Assembly (NCBI RefSeq): GCF_018219455.1
Contig: NZ_CP056122.1
Location: 4,520,065-4,584,064 of the forward strand
Length of the DNA: 64,000 bases
Direction: 5' to 3'
Origin: Moritella sp. 5
Lineage (GTDB): Bacteria > Pseudomonadota > Gammaproteobacteria > Enterobacterales > Moritellaceae
The notes beneath the pieces were generated by a model. That model was given only the letters and a program-made list of their open reading frames with translations. It was not told where the DNA came from and ran no database searches. Numbering within the stretch: the first letter of the stretch is position 1; every line of letters starts with the position of its first letter. Shown here one piece after another: positions 38,533 to 48,378 of this stretch. A program made the position numbers and the translations under genes.

Positions 38533-38982
38533 ATGAAAGCAAAATTAACCCTATTACTCGCAAGTAGCTTTGTGATCCAAAGCGTAATACCTGTGTATGC
38601 AAATATTAATGTTAGTCCATTTGCAAATAAACAACAGAGCGCCCCTGCATTCTTACCCGTCGAAGATGCATTTGTTTTTTCTCAACTGCAACAAGCCGAC
38701 AACTTAAATGTATTCTGGCAAATTACCGAGGGCTATTATTTATATAAAAATAAGCTCCGCGTAACAATAAACGGTAATGAGTACACGATAGTCGGCCTAC
38801 CAGAAGGTAAAGATCATCATGATGAATATTTTGGTAATGTCGAAATTTTTGAATATGAATTGATGTTTTCAGTGCCCCTTTCAACGTTAGCACCAGCAAG
38901 TAAAATAACAATTCATTACCAAGGTTGTGCAGTGGCGGGACTATGTTACCCACCCATGACAAAAACATTTATTACCCAATAA
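38533..38982 (+). CDS. Stand-alone N-terminal (alpha) domain of thiol:disulfide interchange protein DsbD
   Basis: 149 residues: signal peptide (cut near residue 23, PVYA) then a single immunoglobulin-like domain with FLPVEDAFVFS, YYLYKNKL, LPEGKDHHDEYFGNVEIFEYE and YQGCAVAGLCYPP. The last holds the two reactive cysteines (132, 138) that in full DsbD receive electrons from the membrane domain and pass them to DsbC and other periplasmic proteins. The eight-helix membrane domain and thioredoxin-like gamma domain are absent and no trace follows. E. coli dsbD is at this point of the conserved neighbourhood. It is either a functional soluble carrier or a remnant of a larger gene. Confidence 0.85.
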   Translation: MKAKLTLLLASSFVIQSVIPVYANINVSPFANKQQSAPAFLPVEDAFVFSQLQQADNLNVFWQITEGYYLYKNKLRVTINGNEYTIVGLPEGKDHHDEYFGNVEIFEYELMFSVPLSTLAPASKITIHYQGCAVAGLCYPPMTKTFITQ

Positions 38983-39087
38983 ACCGTTTTATCCCGTATT
39001 TGAATCATCACTCAATGAATACTGGGATACTAAGATAGAAATTTGGTCATGTTTTTCCGAATTAACTCTAATGATAAGGATGCATAA

Positions 39088-39879
39088 ATGAGTTCGGTAC
39101 CAAACGAATTAACGCCAGACTGGAAACATGTGGAATGGGTGCTAACTGATGTGGATGACACGCTTACTTGGCAAGGAAAGTTACCACCAGAAACCTTAAT
39201 TTCACTGGCTGAATTACAGCAAACAGGTATCAAAGTGGTGGCCGTAACAGGCGCCTGCGCAGGTTGGTGTGATCATATTGCTCAACTATGGCCTGTTGAT
39301 GCAGTGCTTGGTGAAAATGGCGCGTTCATTATGGAAAAGGAAAATGGATATTTAACCCTACGGGCCAATCGTTCTATGGATGATATTGCCCAACAACAAG
39401 CAATATTAAAACAGCAAGTAAAAGCGATTTTAGCGGATTATCCCGATCTAAATTTAACGCTCGATCAGTCATATCGATTATGTGAAGTCGCGATTGATAT
39501 TGGCCAGAATAGAGCGCGTGTTGATGACGATATTATTGCTGAAGTTGTTGCTAAAATCCATGCATTAGGCGCACATGCAACTGCCAGCTCTATTCATATT
39601 AATGCTTGGTATGGCGAACATTCGAAGAAAGCGACATCGTTACAATTTTTAGCCGAAAAAGGCTTATCACCACAAGCGATTTTAAATCAATCTTGTTACG
39701 TTGGTGATTCAATAAATGATCAATTGATGTTTGAAGCACTACCGAAGACAGTGGGTGTCGCGAACATAGAAAAATATTGGCACAAGCTCAGTCATCATCC
39801 CAAAATAGTCATGAGCCAACCTGGCGGTTTCGGGTTTGCAGAATTTACCAAACAATTACTCGATATTAAACGTAACTAA
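39088..39879 (+). CDS. HAD-superfamily phosphatase, subclass IIB (Cof-type)
   Basis: 263 residues. Motif I is LTDVDDTLT (Asp nucleophile pair near 20-22), motif II is AVTGACAGWC, and motif IV is YVGDSINDQLMFEAL with the metal-binding Asp residues. The insert between motif II and IV is the alpha/beta cap of subclass IIB, the group of sugar phosphatases such as mannosyl-3-phosphoglycerate phosphatase. The substrate cannot be assigned. AAGGATG provides the ribosome site, and a perfect inverted repeat follows the gene. Confidence 0.85.
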   Translation: MSSVPNELTPDWKHVEWVLTDVDDTLTWQGKLPPETLISLAELQQTGIKVVAVTGACAGWCDHIAQLWPVDAVLGENGAFIMEKENGYLTLRANRSMDDIAQQQAILKQQVKAILADYPDLNLTLDQSYRLCEVAIDIGQNRARVDDDIIAEVVAKIHALGAHATASSIHINAWYGEHSKKATSLQFLAEKGLSPQAILNQSCYVGDSINDQLMFEALPKTVGVANIEKYWHKLSHHPKIVMSQPGGFGFAEFTKQLLDIKRN

Positions 39880-39903
39880 TTAGCAGCTTCAAAAATACAG
39901 CCA

Positions 39904-39937
39904 ACCATAAACAGATAGTGCATTATCTGTTTATGGT
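39904..39937. terminator. Perfect 14-bp inverted repeat between convergent genes
   Basis: ACCATAAACAGATA and its exact reverse complement flank a six-base GTGCAT loop between the HAD gene and the MFS gene. The position suits a bidirectional terminator, although the T-tracts are poor. Confidence 0.6.
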
Positions 39938-39996
39938 CATATTCAAAAGTCCAATTCATCATTGCTATAAATGTACCTAGACTTACTTAGCTCACG

Positions 39997-41139
39997 TTAA
40001 ATATGTTTACTACGAACCAACACGAATACCGGCACCACTGTAATCGCCATCAAGATGAATATATTTTCTTTTAACTCTGGATAGAATAAACCCGATACAA
40101 ACGTCAGCAGCGCAATAGCCAAACTAAACGGAATAGCCGCATAAATAGCTTGTACTGTCATGGTGTCTTCATCAGCCACATTTTCGGCTATATAACGCAT
40201 CGCCGCTAAATGCGCGATACCAAAGGTCACACCATGTAATAATTGCGACAACATAATGATACTCACATCCGTTGCATAACTTAACGTTAACCAACGAACA
40301 ATACTGCCTAAGGTCGCAATCACAAACATCATCGCCATACTGGTATTGGCAAACAATCGACGTCCGATAGCCAAAAAGAAGATCTCACCGACAACACCCA
40401 TACTCCAAAAGTAACCAATGTAGGTTTCGCTAATACCAATGTCCTGCCAATACACAGCACCAAAACCATAATAAGCGGCATGTGCGCCTTGCAGTAATGC
40501 AGTTATTAACAAAAACGGCCAAAAACTTGGACGACTTAAAATAGCAATAAAGCTACTGCTACGCTTAGTACTCGTCGTAGTATCTTGCGGCATATTACGC
40601 GTGGGGGTCACGGTTAATAATAATAATGCTGCTAAGCCGACAATAATGGTTAATAAAATAACTTTATGATCAAATGATTCAACAAGTAATCCTGTCAGAG
40701 CACTCGCAAGCATAAAGCCTATTGAGCCCCATAGGCGGGTCTTGCCGTAATCCATATTATTATGGCGAACCAGCTTTGCCGCCATCGCTTCACCTAACGC
40801 CATTAACGGTGAAAAGACAAAGTTGGTGAGCACCACCAGCAGAAAAACCACATACATATTATTGCTCAAGTAAAAACCAGCAAAGGTAATAATACTGGTT
40901 AACGTTAAGCGACGCATCGCCTGCAATAATGAAACCGTTGTCGTTAAATTACGGGTTAACAATAAAGCACCAGCAGAACGTGCGATCAAGGCAAAAGCAA
41001 GCATCGTCCCGATCATCTCGGTAGACATACCTTCGCCTTTTAACCACAAAGCCCAAAAAGGCAGCAGAACACCATAGACACCAAAGAATCCAAGGTAATA
41101 TAAGCCCATCCATAAGGTAGATGGCAGTGAATATGACAT
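39997..41139 (-). CDS. MFS transporter, HcaT / 3-phenylpropionate permease-like
   Basis: 380 residues with about 12 membrane segments. The N-terminus, LYYLGFFGVYGVLLPFWALWLKGEGMS, and KTRLWGSIGFMLASALTGLLVE are typical of the HcaT/MFS_1-like group, which includes the E. coli phenylpropionate carrier and nucleoside-type permeases. AGAGGG is upstream of the ATG. No catabolic genes for aromatic acids are nearby, so the real substrate is unknown. Confidence 0.85.
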   Translation of the reverse strand: MSYSLPSTLWMGLYYLGFFGVYGVLLPFWALWLKGEGMSTEMIGTMLAFALIARSAGALLLTRNLTTTVSLLQAMRRLTLTSIITFAGFYLSNNMYVVFLLVVLTNFVFSPLMALGEAMAAKLVRHNNMDYGKTRLWGSIGFMLASALTGLLVESFDHKVILLTIIVGLAALLLLTVTPTRNMPQDTTTSTKRSSSFIAILSRPSFWPFLLITALLQGAHAAYYGFGAVYWQDIGISETYIGYFWSMGVVGEIFFLAIGRRLFANTSMAMMFVIATLGSIVRWLTLSYATDVSIIMLSQLLHGVTFGIAHLAAMRYIAENVADEDTMTVQAIYAAIPFSLAIALLTFVSGLFYPELKENIFILMAITVVPVFVLVRSKHI

Positions 41140-41436
41140 GTTAACCCTCTAATTATTAGTAAATAACACTGTAATAAGTGCAGCTATCTTGCGCTTTTAT
41201 CATGAATAAATCATTAAGAAAAATAAATTAAAAAGTTGCGTGAAGTAACATTTTTAAAATCACATATTAGCTATATAAGTCAAACTATCACAAAAACTAA
41301 GTGCTAATACTAAAGTCGTATTGATAGAAGTTTACCGCCGTGTCATTTTTATTCACAAGAGATGTGTATAACCGCAAGTGACATAGCGATATAACATCCA
41401 AAATAAAAAGGAATTAAATACCATTAAGGAAGAATA
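41140..41436. other. 297-bp divergent promoter region between the MFS gene and acs
   Basis: No gene. The region is AT-rich and must hold the acs promoter; I could not pick a reliable -35/-10 pair or a good CRP palindrome by eye (the best, TGTGTATAACCGCAAGTGACA at about 41363-41383, is weak). Confidence 0.55.
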
Positions 41437-43383
41437 ATGAGCGACACTAAACTATATCCGGTACCTGCTGAATTTGCGCAAAACAGTTTATTAAATGACA
41501 GTGCTTATCAAGCTATGTATAAGCATTCAATTACCGATCCGGAAGCATTCTGGCGTGAACAAGGGCAAATCGTTGATTGGATCAAGCCTTATAGCCAAGT
41601 CAAAAGCACCAGTTTCCAACCTGGTAGTGTCGATATTAAATGGTTCCAAGACGGTAAACTCAATGTCTCAGCTAACTGCCTTGATCGTCACTTAAAAGAT
41701 AACGCCAACAAAACGGCAATCATTTGGGAAGGCGATGATCCCAAAGATTCAGCAAAACTTACTTATCAAGAAGTCTATGAAAAAGTCTGTCAGTTTTCAA
41801 ATGCGTTAAAATCCCAAGGCATTAAAAAAGGTGACGTAGTTTGCCTGTATATGCCAATGGTGCCAGAAGCCGCTATCGCAATGCTTGCTTGTACACGTAT
41901 TGGTGCAGTACACACGATTGTATTTGCAGGTTTCTCTGCTGAAGCACTGGCCGATCGTATTGATAACTGCGGGGCTAAATTAGTGATCACCGCCGATGAA
42001 AGTCTACGTGCAGGACGTATCACCCGCCTCAAAGATTGCGTTGATAATGCCTTAGCCAAACCACAAGTAACCAGCGTTGAAAATGTCATCGTATTTGCAC
42101 GAACCAACGCAGATATAACTTGGCATGAGGGCCGCGACCTATGGTGGCATGATGTCGTAAAAGACCAGCCAAGCGAATGCGAACCAGAAGCAATGAACGC
42201 CGAAGACCCTTTATTCATCCTTTATACTTCAGGTTCAACCGGTAAACCCAAAGGTGTATTGCATACCACAGGTGGCTACCTTGTTTATGCAACTATGACC
42301 TTTAAGTACGTCTTTGATCACCAAGACAATGACGTATTCTGGTGTACTGCCGATGTAGGTTGGATCACGGGTCACAGTTATTTGGTTTATGGGCCGCTTG
42401 CGAATGCCGCTACCACGGTATTATTTGAAGGTGTTCCAAACTATCCTGATACTGCCCGTATGAGTCAGGTTGTTGATAAACACCAAGTCACCACACTTTA
42501 TACTGCACCGACTGCAATTCGGGCACTGATGGCCAAAGGCGATGATGCCATTACTGGCACTAAACGTACCTCGCTTCGACTCATGGGTTCGGTGGGTGAA
42601 CCGATCAATCCAGAAGCATGGCAATGGTATTACGACAAGATTGGCAACTCATCAACACCGATTGTTGATACTTGGTGGCAAACAGAAACTGGCGGGATCT
42701 TAATTACCCCTCTACCTGGCGCTACGGCACTGAAACCTGGCTCTGCAACACGCCCATTCTTTGGCATTAGCCCTGCGTTGGTCGACAATGAAGGTCACTT
42801 ATTAGAAGGCGAAAATGAAGGTAACTTAGTCATCTTAGATTCTTGGCCAGGACAAATGCGTGGTATTTATGGTGACGAAAGTCGTTTTGAAGAAGCTTAT
42901 TTTTCAACATTCCCGAACATGTACTGCACGGGTGATGGTGCCAAACGTGATGCTGACGGTTATTACTGGATCACAGGTCGTGTAGATGATGTCCTGAATG
43001 TCTCTGGTCACCGTATGGGCACCGCTGAAATTGAAAGTGCATTAGTTGCACACAGTAAAATTGCAGAAGCCGCTGTCGTCGGAGTGCCACACGATATTAA
43101 AGGACAAGGTATTTACGCATACGTCACACTGAATGCCGGTGAAAAAGCGGATGACGCATTAATGGCCGAAGTAAAACAATGGGTACGTAGTGAAATTGGT
43201 GCTATTGCCACACCAGATACGTTACATTGGACAGACGCATTACCAAAGACACGTTCAGGAAAGATCATGCGTCGTATTCTGCGAAAGGTAGCAACCAATG
43301 ATACTGATTCGTTAGGAGATACATCCACGCTAGCAGATCCAAGCGTTGTTGACACTCTAATAACCGAAAAGCAAAACGCATAA
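41437..43383 (+). CDS. acs: Acetyl-coenzyme A synthetase
   Basis: 648 residues, the family length. It activates acetate through acetyl-AMP to acetyl-CoA in the cytoplasm. The P-loop-like motif [15 protein letters not shown] (near 266-280), the [10 protein letters not shown] motif, and the C-terminal [15 protein letters not shown] with Lys609 are all present; that lysine is the one whose acetylation switches off Acs in other bacteria. AAGGAAGAATA stands before the ATG. Three copies of GCATAAC overlap and follow the stop codon. A terminator lies shortly after, so the gene is a single unit. Confidence 0.98.
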   Translation: MSDTKLYPVPAEFAQNSLLNDSAYQAMYKHSITDPEAFWREQGQIVDWIKPYSQVKSTSFQPGSVDIKWFQDGKLNVSANCLDRHLKDNANKTAIIWEGDDPKDSAKLTYQEVYEKVCQFSNALKSQGIKKGDVVCLYMPMVPEAAIAMLACTRIGAVHTIVFAGFSAEALADRIDNCGAKLVITADESLRAGRITRLKDCVDNALAKPQVTSVENVIVFARTNADITWHEGRDLWWHDVVKDQPSECEPEAMNAEDPLFILYTSGSTGKPKGVLHTTGGYLVYATMTFKYVFDHQDNDVFWCTADVGWITGHSYLVYGPLANAATTVLFEGVPNYPDTARMSQVVDKHQVTTLYTAPTAIRALMAKGDDAITGTKRTSLRLMGSVGEPINPEAWQWYYDKIGNSSTPIVDTWWQTETGGILITPLPGATALKPGSATRPFFGISPALVDNEGHLLEGENEGNLVILDSWPGQMRGIYGDESRFEEAYFSTFPNMYCTGDGAKRDADGYYWITGRVDDVLNVSGHRMGTAEIESALVAHSKIAEAAVVGVPHDIKGQGIYAYVTLNAGEKADDALMAEVKQWVRSEIGAIATPDTLHWTDALPKTRSGKIMRRILRKVATNDTDSLGDTSTLADPSVVDTLITEKQNA

Positions 43384-43421
43384 CGCATAACGCATAACGA
43401 CCATAATCATAATCAACTTAT

Positions 43422-43456
43422 CGGTGTAACGCTCGCCTTAGTTACATCGATTTTTT
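43422..43456 (+). terminator. Terminator of acs
   Basis: CGGTGTAAC / GTTACATCG (nine pairs, one wobble) with a ten-base loop followed by ATTTTTTATTT, about 40 bases after the stop codon. Confidence 0.85.
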
Positions 43457-43841
43457 ATTTCCGATACCAACGAACAACCTCAGTATTCATATTCAATTAC
43501 CTCTGCATAATGCCCTATTAACACCGTTAAATAAGTCATGCACAAATTATTCTAGCTGATCAAACTGTTACTCGATCAAAATTATAGATAATCGCATCAA
43601 TAACCGGCCTCCCCTCCCTTAAATAAGCAATGTGAGCGAGATAAAACTTAGAGTGTAAACTTTAATAAAATATCAGATAAGACCAGTCAAATGCTGTTAT
43701 ATTCTACGAAAATCATATAATGTGTAGAAAATTAGCAAGAATCATACTTTATATTAATATATGATTGAAGTTTTCAGATAAGCTAGCAAAGATAACGCGT
43801 TTAGCGATGTTAGCGTCGTTTTACCAGACAATGGAAGCAAT
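43457..43841. other. 385-bp intergenic region upstream of aroQ
   Basis: AT-rich with no gene. It must contain the promoter of the aroQ-accB-accC operon and room for a long leader, but no riboswitch or convincing palindrome is visible to me. Confidence 0.55.
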
Positions 43842-44300
43842 ATGTCGAAAAAATTAAGAATATTGTTAATCAACGGACCGAATCTAAACCTTTTAGGTAA
43901 AAGAGAACCTGAGACTTACGGCTATCAAACACTTAACGACATTGTAGAACATTTATACGATGTTGCAACTCAGCTTGATATTGATCTGCGCCACGAACAA
44001 TCTAACGCAGAACACGAACTGATTAACCATATTCATGCAGCGATGGGAAATACTGATTTCATCATTATCAACCCAGCAGCATATACACATACAAGTGTAG
44101 CGATTAGAGATGCATTATTAGGGGTTTCAATCCCATTTATCGAAGTACATCTCTCTAATGTGCACGCGAGAGAAGAATTTCGTCATCATTCTTATCTGTC
44201 AGATGTCGCCAAAGGCGTTATTTGTGGATTAGGTGCTGATGGTTATGAATTTGCACTGCTTTCTGCTGTCAAACAGCTAAAGCAAACTCACAACAAATAA
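43842..44300 (+). CDS. aroQ: 3-dehydroquinate dehydratase, type II
   Basis: 152 residues. It is the dodecameric enzyme that makes 3-dehydroshikimate in the shikimate pathway. [20 protein letters not shown] (about 8-27) has the catalytic Arg21 and Tyr26; [17 protein letters not shown] and [21 protein letters not shown] complete the active site. GGAAG lies before the ATG. It heads the aroQ-accB-accC operon, an arrangement common in gammaproteobacteria, 13 bp before accB. Confidence 0.97.
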   Translation: MSKKLRILLINGPNLNLLGKREPETYGYQTLNDIVEHLYDVATQLDIDLRHEQSNAEHELINHIHAAMGNTDFIIINPAAYTHTSVAIRDALLGVSIPFIEVHLSNVHAREEFRHHSYLSDVAKGVICGLGADGYEFALLSAVKQLKQTHNK

Positions 44301-44313
44301 TAAAGAGATTATT

Positions 44314-44769
44314 ATGGATATCCGTAAAATTAAAAAACTGATTGAACTTGTTGAAGAATCTGGCATTGCAGAATTAGAAATTTCTGAAGGCGAAGAATCT
44401 GTTCGAATCAATCGTTTTAGCAGCGTTGCACCACAAGTACAATACACAGCAGCAGCACCAGCTCCAATAGCGGCTCCTGCAGCGGTAGCGGCACCCGCAG
44501 CGGCTCCAGTTGAAGCAGCTCCAGCTGAAGTAGCTGGTTACCAAGTTCGTTCTCCAATGGTTGGAACTTTCTATAACGCTGTATCTCCAGGTGCTGCACC
44601 ATTCGTTGCTATCGGCCAAACAGTAAGTGTTGGCGATACATTATGTATCTTAGAAGCAATGAAAATGATGAATCAAATCGAATCAGATAAAGCCGGTGTA
44701 GTAAAAGCTATTCTAGCAACAGATGGTCAAGCTATTGAGTTTGATGAACCTCTTTTCATCATTGAATAA
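44314..44769 (+). CDS. accB: Biotin carboxyl carrier protein of acetyl-CoA carboxylase
   Basis: 151 residues. An N-terminal helix pair is followed by a flexible Ala/Pro linker (about 48-72, many APAP repeats) and the biotinyl domain with [10 protein letters not shown], where Lys117 is biotinylated. It carries CO2 between AccC and the carboxyltransferase in the first step of fatty-acid synthesis. It is cotranscribed with aroQ and accC; the 14-bp gap to accC carries the ribosome site CGGAG. Confidence 0.98.
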   Translation: MDIRKIKKLIELVEESGIAELEISEGEESVRINRFSSVAPQVQYTAAAPAPIAAPAAVAAPAAAPVEAAPAEVAGYQVRSPMVGTFYNAVSPGAAPFVAIGQTVSVGDTLCILEAMKMMNQIESDKAGVVKAILATDGQAIEFDEPLFIIE

Positions 44770-44783
44770 CTACGGAGTTTACA

Positions 44784-46142
44784 ATGTTGGATAAAGTTGT
44801 TATCGCCAATCGTGGCGAAATTGCACTACGTATTCTTCGCGCTTGTAAAGAATTAGGCATTAAAACGGTTGCAGTTCACTCAACGGCAGATCGCGAGCTT
44901 AAACACGTATTATTAGCAGATGAAACAGTTTGTATTGGTAAGCCGCCAGCAAAAGATAGCTACCTAAACGTACCAGCTATTTTAAGTGCAGCAGAAATCA
45001 CGGGCGCGGTTGCTGTTCACCCTGGCTATGGCTTCTTAGCTGAAAATGCTGATTTTGCTGAACAAGTAGAACATTCAGGTTTTATTTTCATCGGCCCGAA
45101 AGCTGAAACTATTCGTCTAATGGGCGATAAAGTATCTGCGATTGCGGCAATGAAAAAAGCCGGTGTACCTTGTGTTCCAGGTTCTGATGGTCCACTTGAT
45201 ACAGATGCACAGCGTAACAAGAAAATAGCTAAACGCATCGGTTACCCTATCATCATTAAAGCTGCCGGTGGCGGTGGTGGCCGTGGTATGCGTGTTGTTT
45301 ATAAAGAAGAAGACTTGCTTGACTCAATTGCTTTAACACGTAACGAAGCGGGTTCATTCTTTGGTAATGACATGGTTTACATGGAAAAATTCCTAGAAAA
45401 TCCACGTCACGTTGAAGTTCAAATATTAGCGGATGGTCAAGGTAGCGCAATCCACCTTGGCGAACGTGATTGTTCATTACAACGTCGTCATCAAAAAGTG
45501 GTTGAAGAAGCGCCAGCACCAGGTATTACTGCCGATCTACGTCGTCACATTGGTGAACGTTGTAGCCGAGCATGTGTTGATATTAACTACCGTGGCGCTG
45601 GTACATTTGAATTCTTGTATGAAAATGGTGAGTTCTACTTCATCGAAATGAATACCCGTATTCAGGTTGAGCACACAGTAACAGAAATGGTAACAGGCAT
45701 TGATTTAATCAAAGCACAGCTACGTATTGCTGCGGGCATGCCATTATCAGTGACTCAAGACGAAGTACGTTTGACAGGCCATTCACTTGAATGTCGTATT
45801 AACGCAGAAGACCCTGAGACATTTATTCCAAGTCCAGGTCTGATCAAACGTTTCCATGCCGCAGGCGGTTTTGGTGTGCGTTGGGAATCGCATGTTTATG
45901 CGGGTTATAAAGTGCCACCGCACTACGATTCAATGATCGGTAAGTTAATCACTTTCGGTGAAAATCGTGACGTAGCAATCTCAAGAATGCGTAATGCATT
46001 AAGCGAGATGGTGATTGATGGTATTAAAACTAATATCCCTCTACATTTAGATATTTTAAATGATGAAAACTTCCAGAATGGTGGAACTAATATCCATTAT
46101 CTAGAGAAGAAATTAGATCTAAAAGCGAAAAACGCGAAATAG
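44784..46142 (+). CDS. accC: Biotin carboxylase subunit of acetyl-CoA carboxylase
   Basis: 452 residues (E. coli 449). ATP-grasp enzyme that carboxylates the biotin on Acc[22 protein letters not shown] (start), [16 protein letters not shown] (ATP loop, about 155-170) and [20 protein letters not shown] are signatures. It closes the operon and is followed by a strong terminator. Confidence 0.98.
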   Translation: MLDKVVIANRGEIALRILRACKELGIKTVAVHSTADRELKHVLLADETVCIGKPPAKDSYLNVPAILSAAEITGAVAVHPGYGFLAENADFAEQVEHSGFIFIGPKAETIRLMGDKVSAIAAMKKAGVPCVPGSDGPLDTDAQRNKKIAKRIGYPIIIKAAGGGGGRGMRVVYKEEDLLDSIALTRNEAGSFFGNDMVYMEKFLENPRHVEVQILADGQGSAIHLGERDCSLQRRHQKVVEEAPAPGITADLRRHIGERCSRACVDINYRGAGTFEFLYENGEFYFIEMNTRIQVEHTVTEMVTGIDLIKAQLRIAAGMPLSVTQDEVRLTGHSLECRINAEDPETFIPSPGLIKRFHAAGGFGVRWESHVYAGYKVPPHYDSMIGKLITFGENRDVAISRMRNALSEMVIDGIKTNIPLHLDILNDENFQNGGTNIHYLEKKLDLKAKNAK

Positions 46143-46183
46143 ATTCTAAACTTGCTCTAAATAAGAGCTAACCGCATTAAATA

Positions 46184-46220
46184 TAAAAAAACCCAAGCGA
46201 TTTATTCGTCTTGGGTTTTT
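46184..46220 (+). terminator. Terminator of the aroQ-accB-accC operon
   Basis: AAAAAACCCAAG / CTTGGGTTTTTT with a 12-base loop and a long T-run, about 40 bases after accC. Confidence 0.95.
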
Positions 46221-46619
46221 TATTATTCAGCCAAAAATCAGCTGGTATTACCTCTATAATAACCACCCTATTTATCTACATTCCCCGTTTCACATTACCG
46301 CTAAATATCTAAAACACGTTATAACAATAAACGAAAAACACTAAAAAAATATTCGTACAATACCATCTTCCAGTAAACCCACTAAGAAACAAATACTTAA
46401 CATCAAGGTGTAAATAACACCGTTCATATAGGTCATTTATCCTAATTCTGCATATAATTTTTATGCACTATTGCTATAGGCATTCTTTTTTCGACTATTA
46501 AAAAAAGTACTGTGTACAAACACCCCGTAATCACTATACATTTTATTGTAGTTTAATATCAGTTTTAACAATGAGATAGGATATTTCATTGCGTCAACAG
46601 CGTTAATTTGGGGAATATT
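46221..46619. other. 399-bp intergenic region upstream of the chitinase gene
   Basis: AT-rich with no gene and no clear operator. It presumably contains the regulated chitinase promoter. A GGGGAATATT ribosome site closes it. Confidence 0.55.
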
Positions 46620-48275
46620 ATGAAGCTAAAACCTATACTTTCGGCGGCAATATTTACCGGCTTATTTTCAACAGCAGGTATTGCAGGGACGATCACTTCA
46701 CAGGACGACAATGTGGTCGTTGGTTACTGGCACAACTGGTGTGACGGTGGTGGTTATAAGGGGGGGAAAGCCCCTTGTTTTGACCTCAGTGAAGTCAACC
46801 CGCAGTACAATGTAGTCAACATTTCATTTATGAAAGTTTATGATACCGCAGAAGGTCGAATCCCAACCTTTAAGCTAGACCCAACGATAGGTATGAGTGA
46901 AGCTGAATTTATCGAGCAGATCAATACCCTTAACAGTCAGGGACGCAGTGTACTACTCGCCCTTGGTGGTGCAGATGCACATATCGAGTTAACTCGTGGT
47001 GATGAAGATGCACTCGCAGCAGAGATTATTCGTCTTACAGATCGTTATGGTTTTGATGGTCTCGATATCGACTTAGAGCAAGCTGCGATTACGGCGAAAG
47101 ATAATCAGTTTGTTATCCCGACCGCATTAAAAATGGTGAAAGATCATTACCGTAAAACCGGAGACAACTTTATGATCACCATGGCACCCGAATTTCCATA
47201 CTTAACTGCAAATGGTGCATATACACCTTATCTGACCGAGCTCGATGGTTATTATGACTTTATTAACCCACAATTCTATAATCAGGGTGGTGATGGTCTC
47301 TGGATTGAAGGCGTGGGGTGGATAGCACAAAACAATGACGAGTTAAAAGAAGATTTTATTTACTACATTGCTGACTCTCTCATTAACGGCACGCGTAATT
47401 TCTACAAGATCCCACATGATAAACTAGTGTTTGGACTACCTTCGAGTAATGATGCCGCAGCCACTGGTTATGTCAAAGATCCTCAAGATTTATATCGTGC
47501 GTTTGATCGTTTAAAAGCACAAGGACAGCCACTGCGTGGTGTCATGACCTGGTCCGTAAACTGGGATATGGGTACAGACTCAGCGAACAATAATTATAAT
47601 CAGAAGTTTATTAAAGATTACGGCAATTTTATTCATAATCAATTACCGCCAGTCGTCGATATGACGCCAACCTTGGCTGGTATTGTCGATACACGCATCG
47701 AACTTAATGGTCGCTTTGATCCTTTAACAGGAATTACTGCTAAAGATTACCAGGGTAATGACATCACAGGTAATATAGAGATATCAGGTCATGTTAATAC
47801 TAATCAAGTCGGTGAATATCTATTAACGTACAGCGTCAGCAGTGATGATAAAACAGAAAACCAAGTGCGTAAGGTAACGGTATACGAAGTATTACCAAGC
47901 GTTGAAGGTATCACAGATACCACGATTGTTATTGGGAGTCAGTTTGATCCAATGCAAGGGGTTACAGCAAACCATCCAACCCAAGGCGATCTCACCAGTA
48001 ACATCACTGTCGCAGGAGACGTAAATACCGATGTTGTAGGTAAATACGAGTTAACTTACACCTTAACCTACGGCCAAGATAATCAACAGACCATAACGAA
48101 TAAACGTACTGTTACCGTGGTAAGCGATGCGATAAATGACAGAGACTGGCAAGCTGATACTATCTATGTTCGCGGAGACAAAGTCTCTCATAACGGTTCA
48201 ACTTGGACTGCGCATTGGTGGACAAAAGGTGAAGAACCAGGAACAACAGGGGAATGGGGCGTTTGGCGCAAGTAG
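46620..48275 (+). CDS. Secreted chitinase, GH18 with two Ig-like domains and a chitin-binding domain
   Basis: 551 residues from the ATG at 46620, which has GGGGA five bases upstream (the frame opens at a TTG four codons earlier). Signal peptide to about residue 23; GH18 domain about 30-340 with the DGxDxDxE motif FDGLDIDLEQ and catalytic Glu153; two Ig-like repeats (about 345-420 and 425-500) that share the pattern G-x-x-DT, FDP and G-x-VNT-x-x-VG-x-Y; and a C-terminal carbohydrate-binding domain (about 503-551) with AHWWTKGEEPGTTGEWGVW. This matches the architecture and numbering known for Moritella marina chitinase 60. It would cut chitin outside the cell. Confidence 0.96.
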   Translation: MKLKPILSAAIFTGLFSTAGIAGTITSQDDNVVVGYWHNWCDGGGYKGGKAPCFDLSEVNPQYNVVNISFMKVYDTAEGRIPTFKLDPTIGMSEAEFIEQINTLNSQGRSVLLALGGADAHIELTRGDEDALAAEIIRLTDRYGFDGLDIDLEQAAITAKDNQFVIPTALKMVKDHYRKTGDNFMITMAPEFPYLTANGAYTPYLTELDGYYDFINPQFYNQGGDGLWIEGVGWIAQNNDELKEDFIYYIADSLINGTRNFYKIPHDKLVFGLPSSNDAAATGYVKDPQDLYRAFDRLKAQGQPLRGVMTWSVNWDMGTDSANNNYNQKFIKDYGNFIHNQLPPVVDMTPTLAGIVDTRIELNGRFDPLTGITAKDYQGNDITGNIEISGHVNTNQVGEYLLTYSVSSDDKTENQVRKVTVYEVLPSVEGITDTTIVIGSQFDPMQGVTANHPTQGDLTSNITVAGDVNTDVVGKYELTYTLTYGQDNQQTITNKRTVTVVSDAINDRDWQADTIYVRGDKVSHNGSTWTAHWWTKGEEPGTTGEWGVWRK

Positions 48276-48310
48276 TAAGTAACTAAACGCTTTATAAATA
48301 CATAACTTAA

Positions 48311-48348
48311 AAAAATCCAGTATTAGCACACGTTAATACTGGATTTTT
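48311..48348. terminator. Bidirectional terminator between chitinase and the FAD oxidoreductase
   Basis: AAAAATCCAGTATTA / TAATACTGGATTTTT, 15 perfect pairs with an eight-base loop, between convergent genes. Confidence 0.95.
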
Positions 48349-48378
48349 CATGACATTTATTACTCACTGAACAGTATA

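Noticed and set aside
43378-43398. Three GCATAAC units at the end of acs
   Set aside because: Three short units overlapping the stop codon are not distinguishable from chance duplication.
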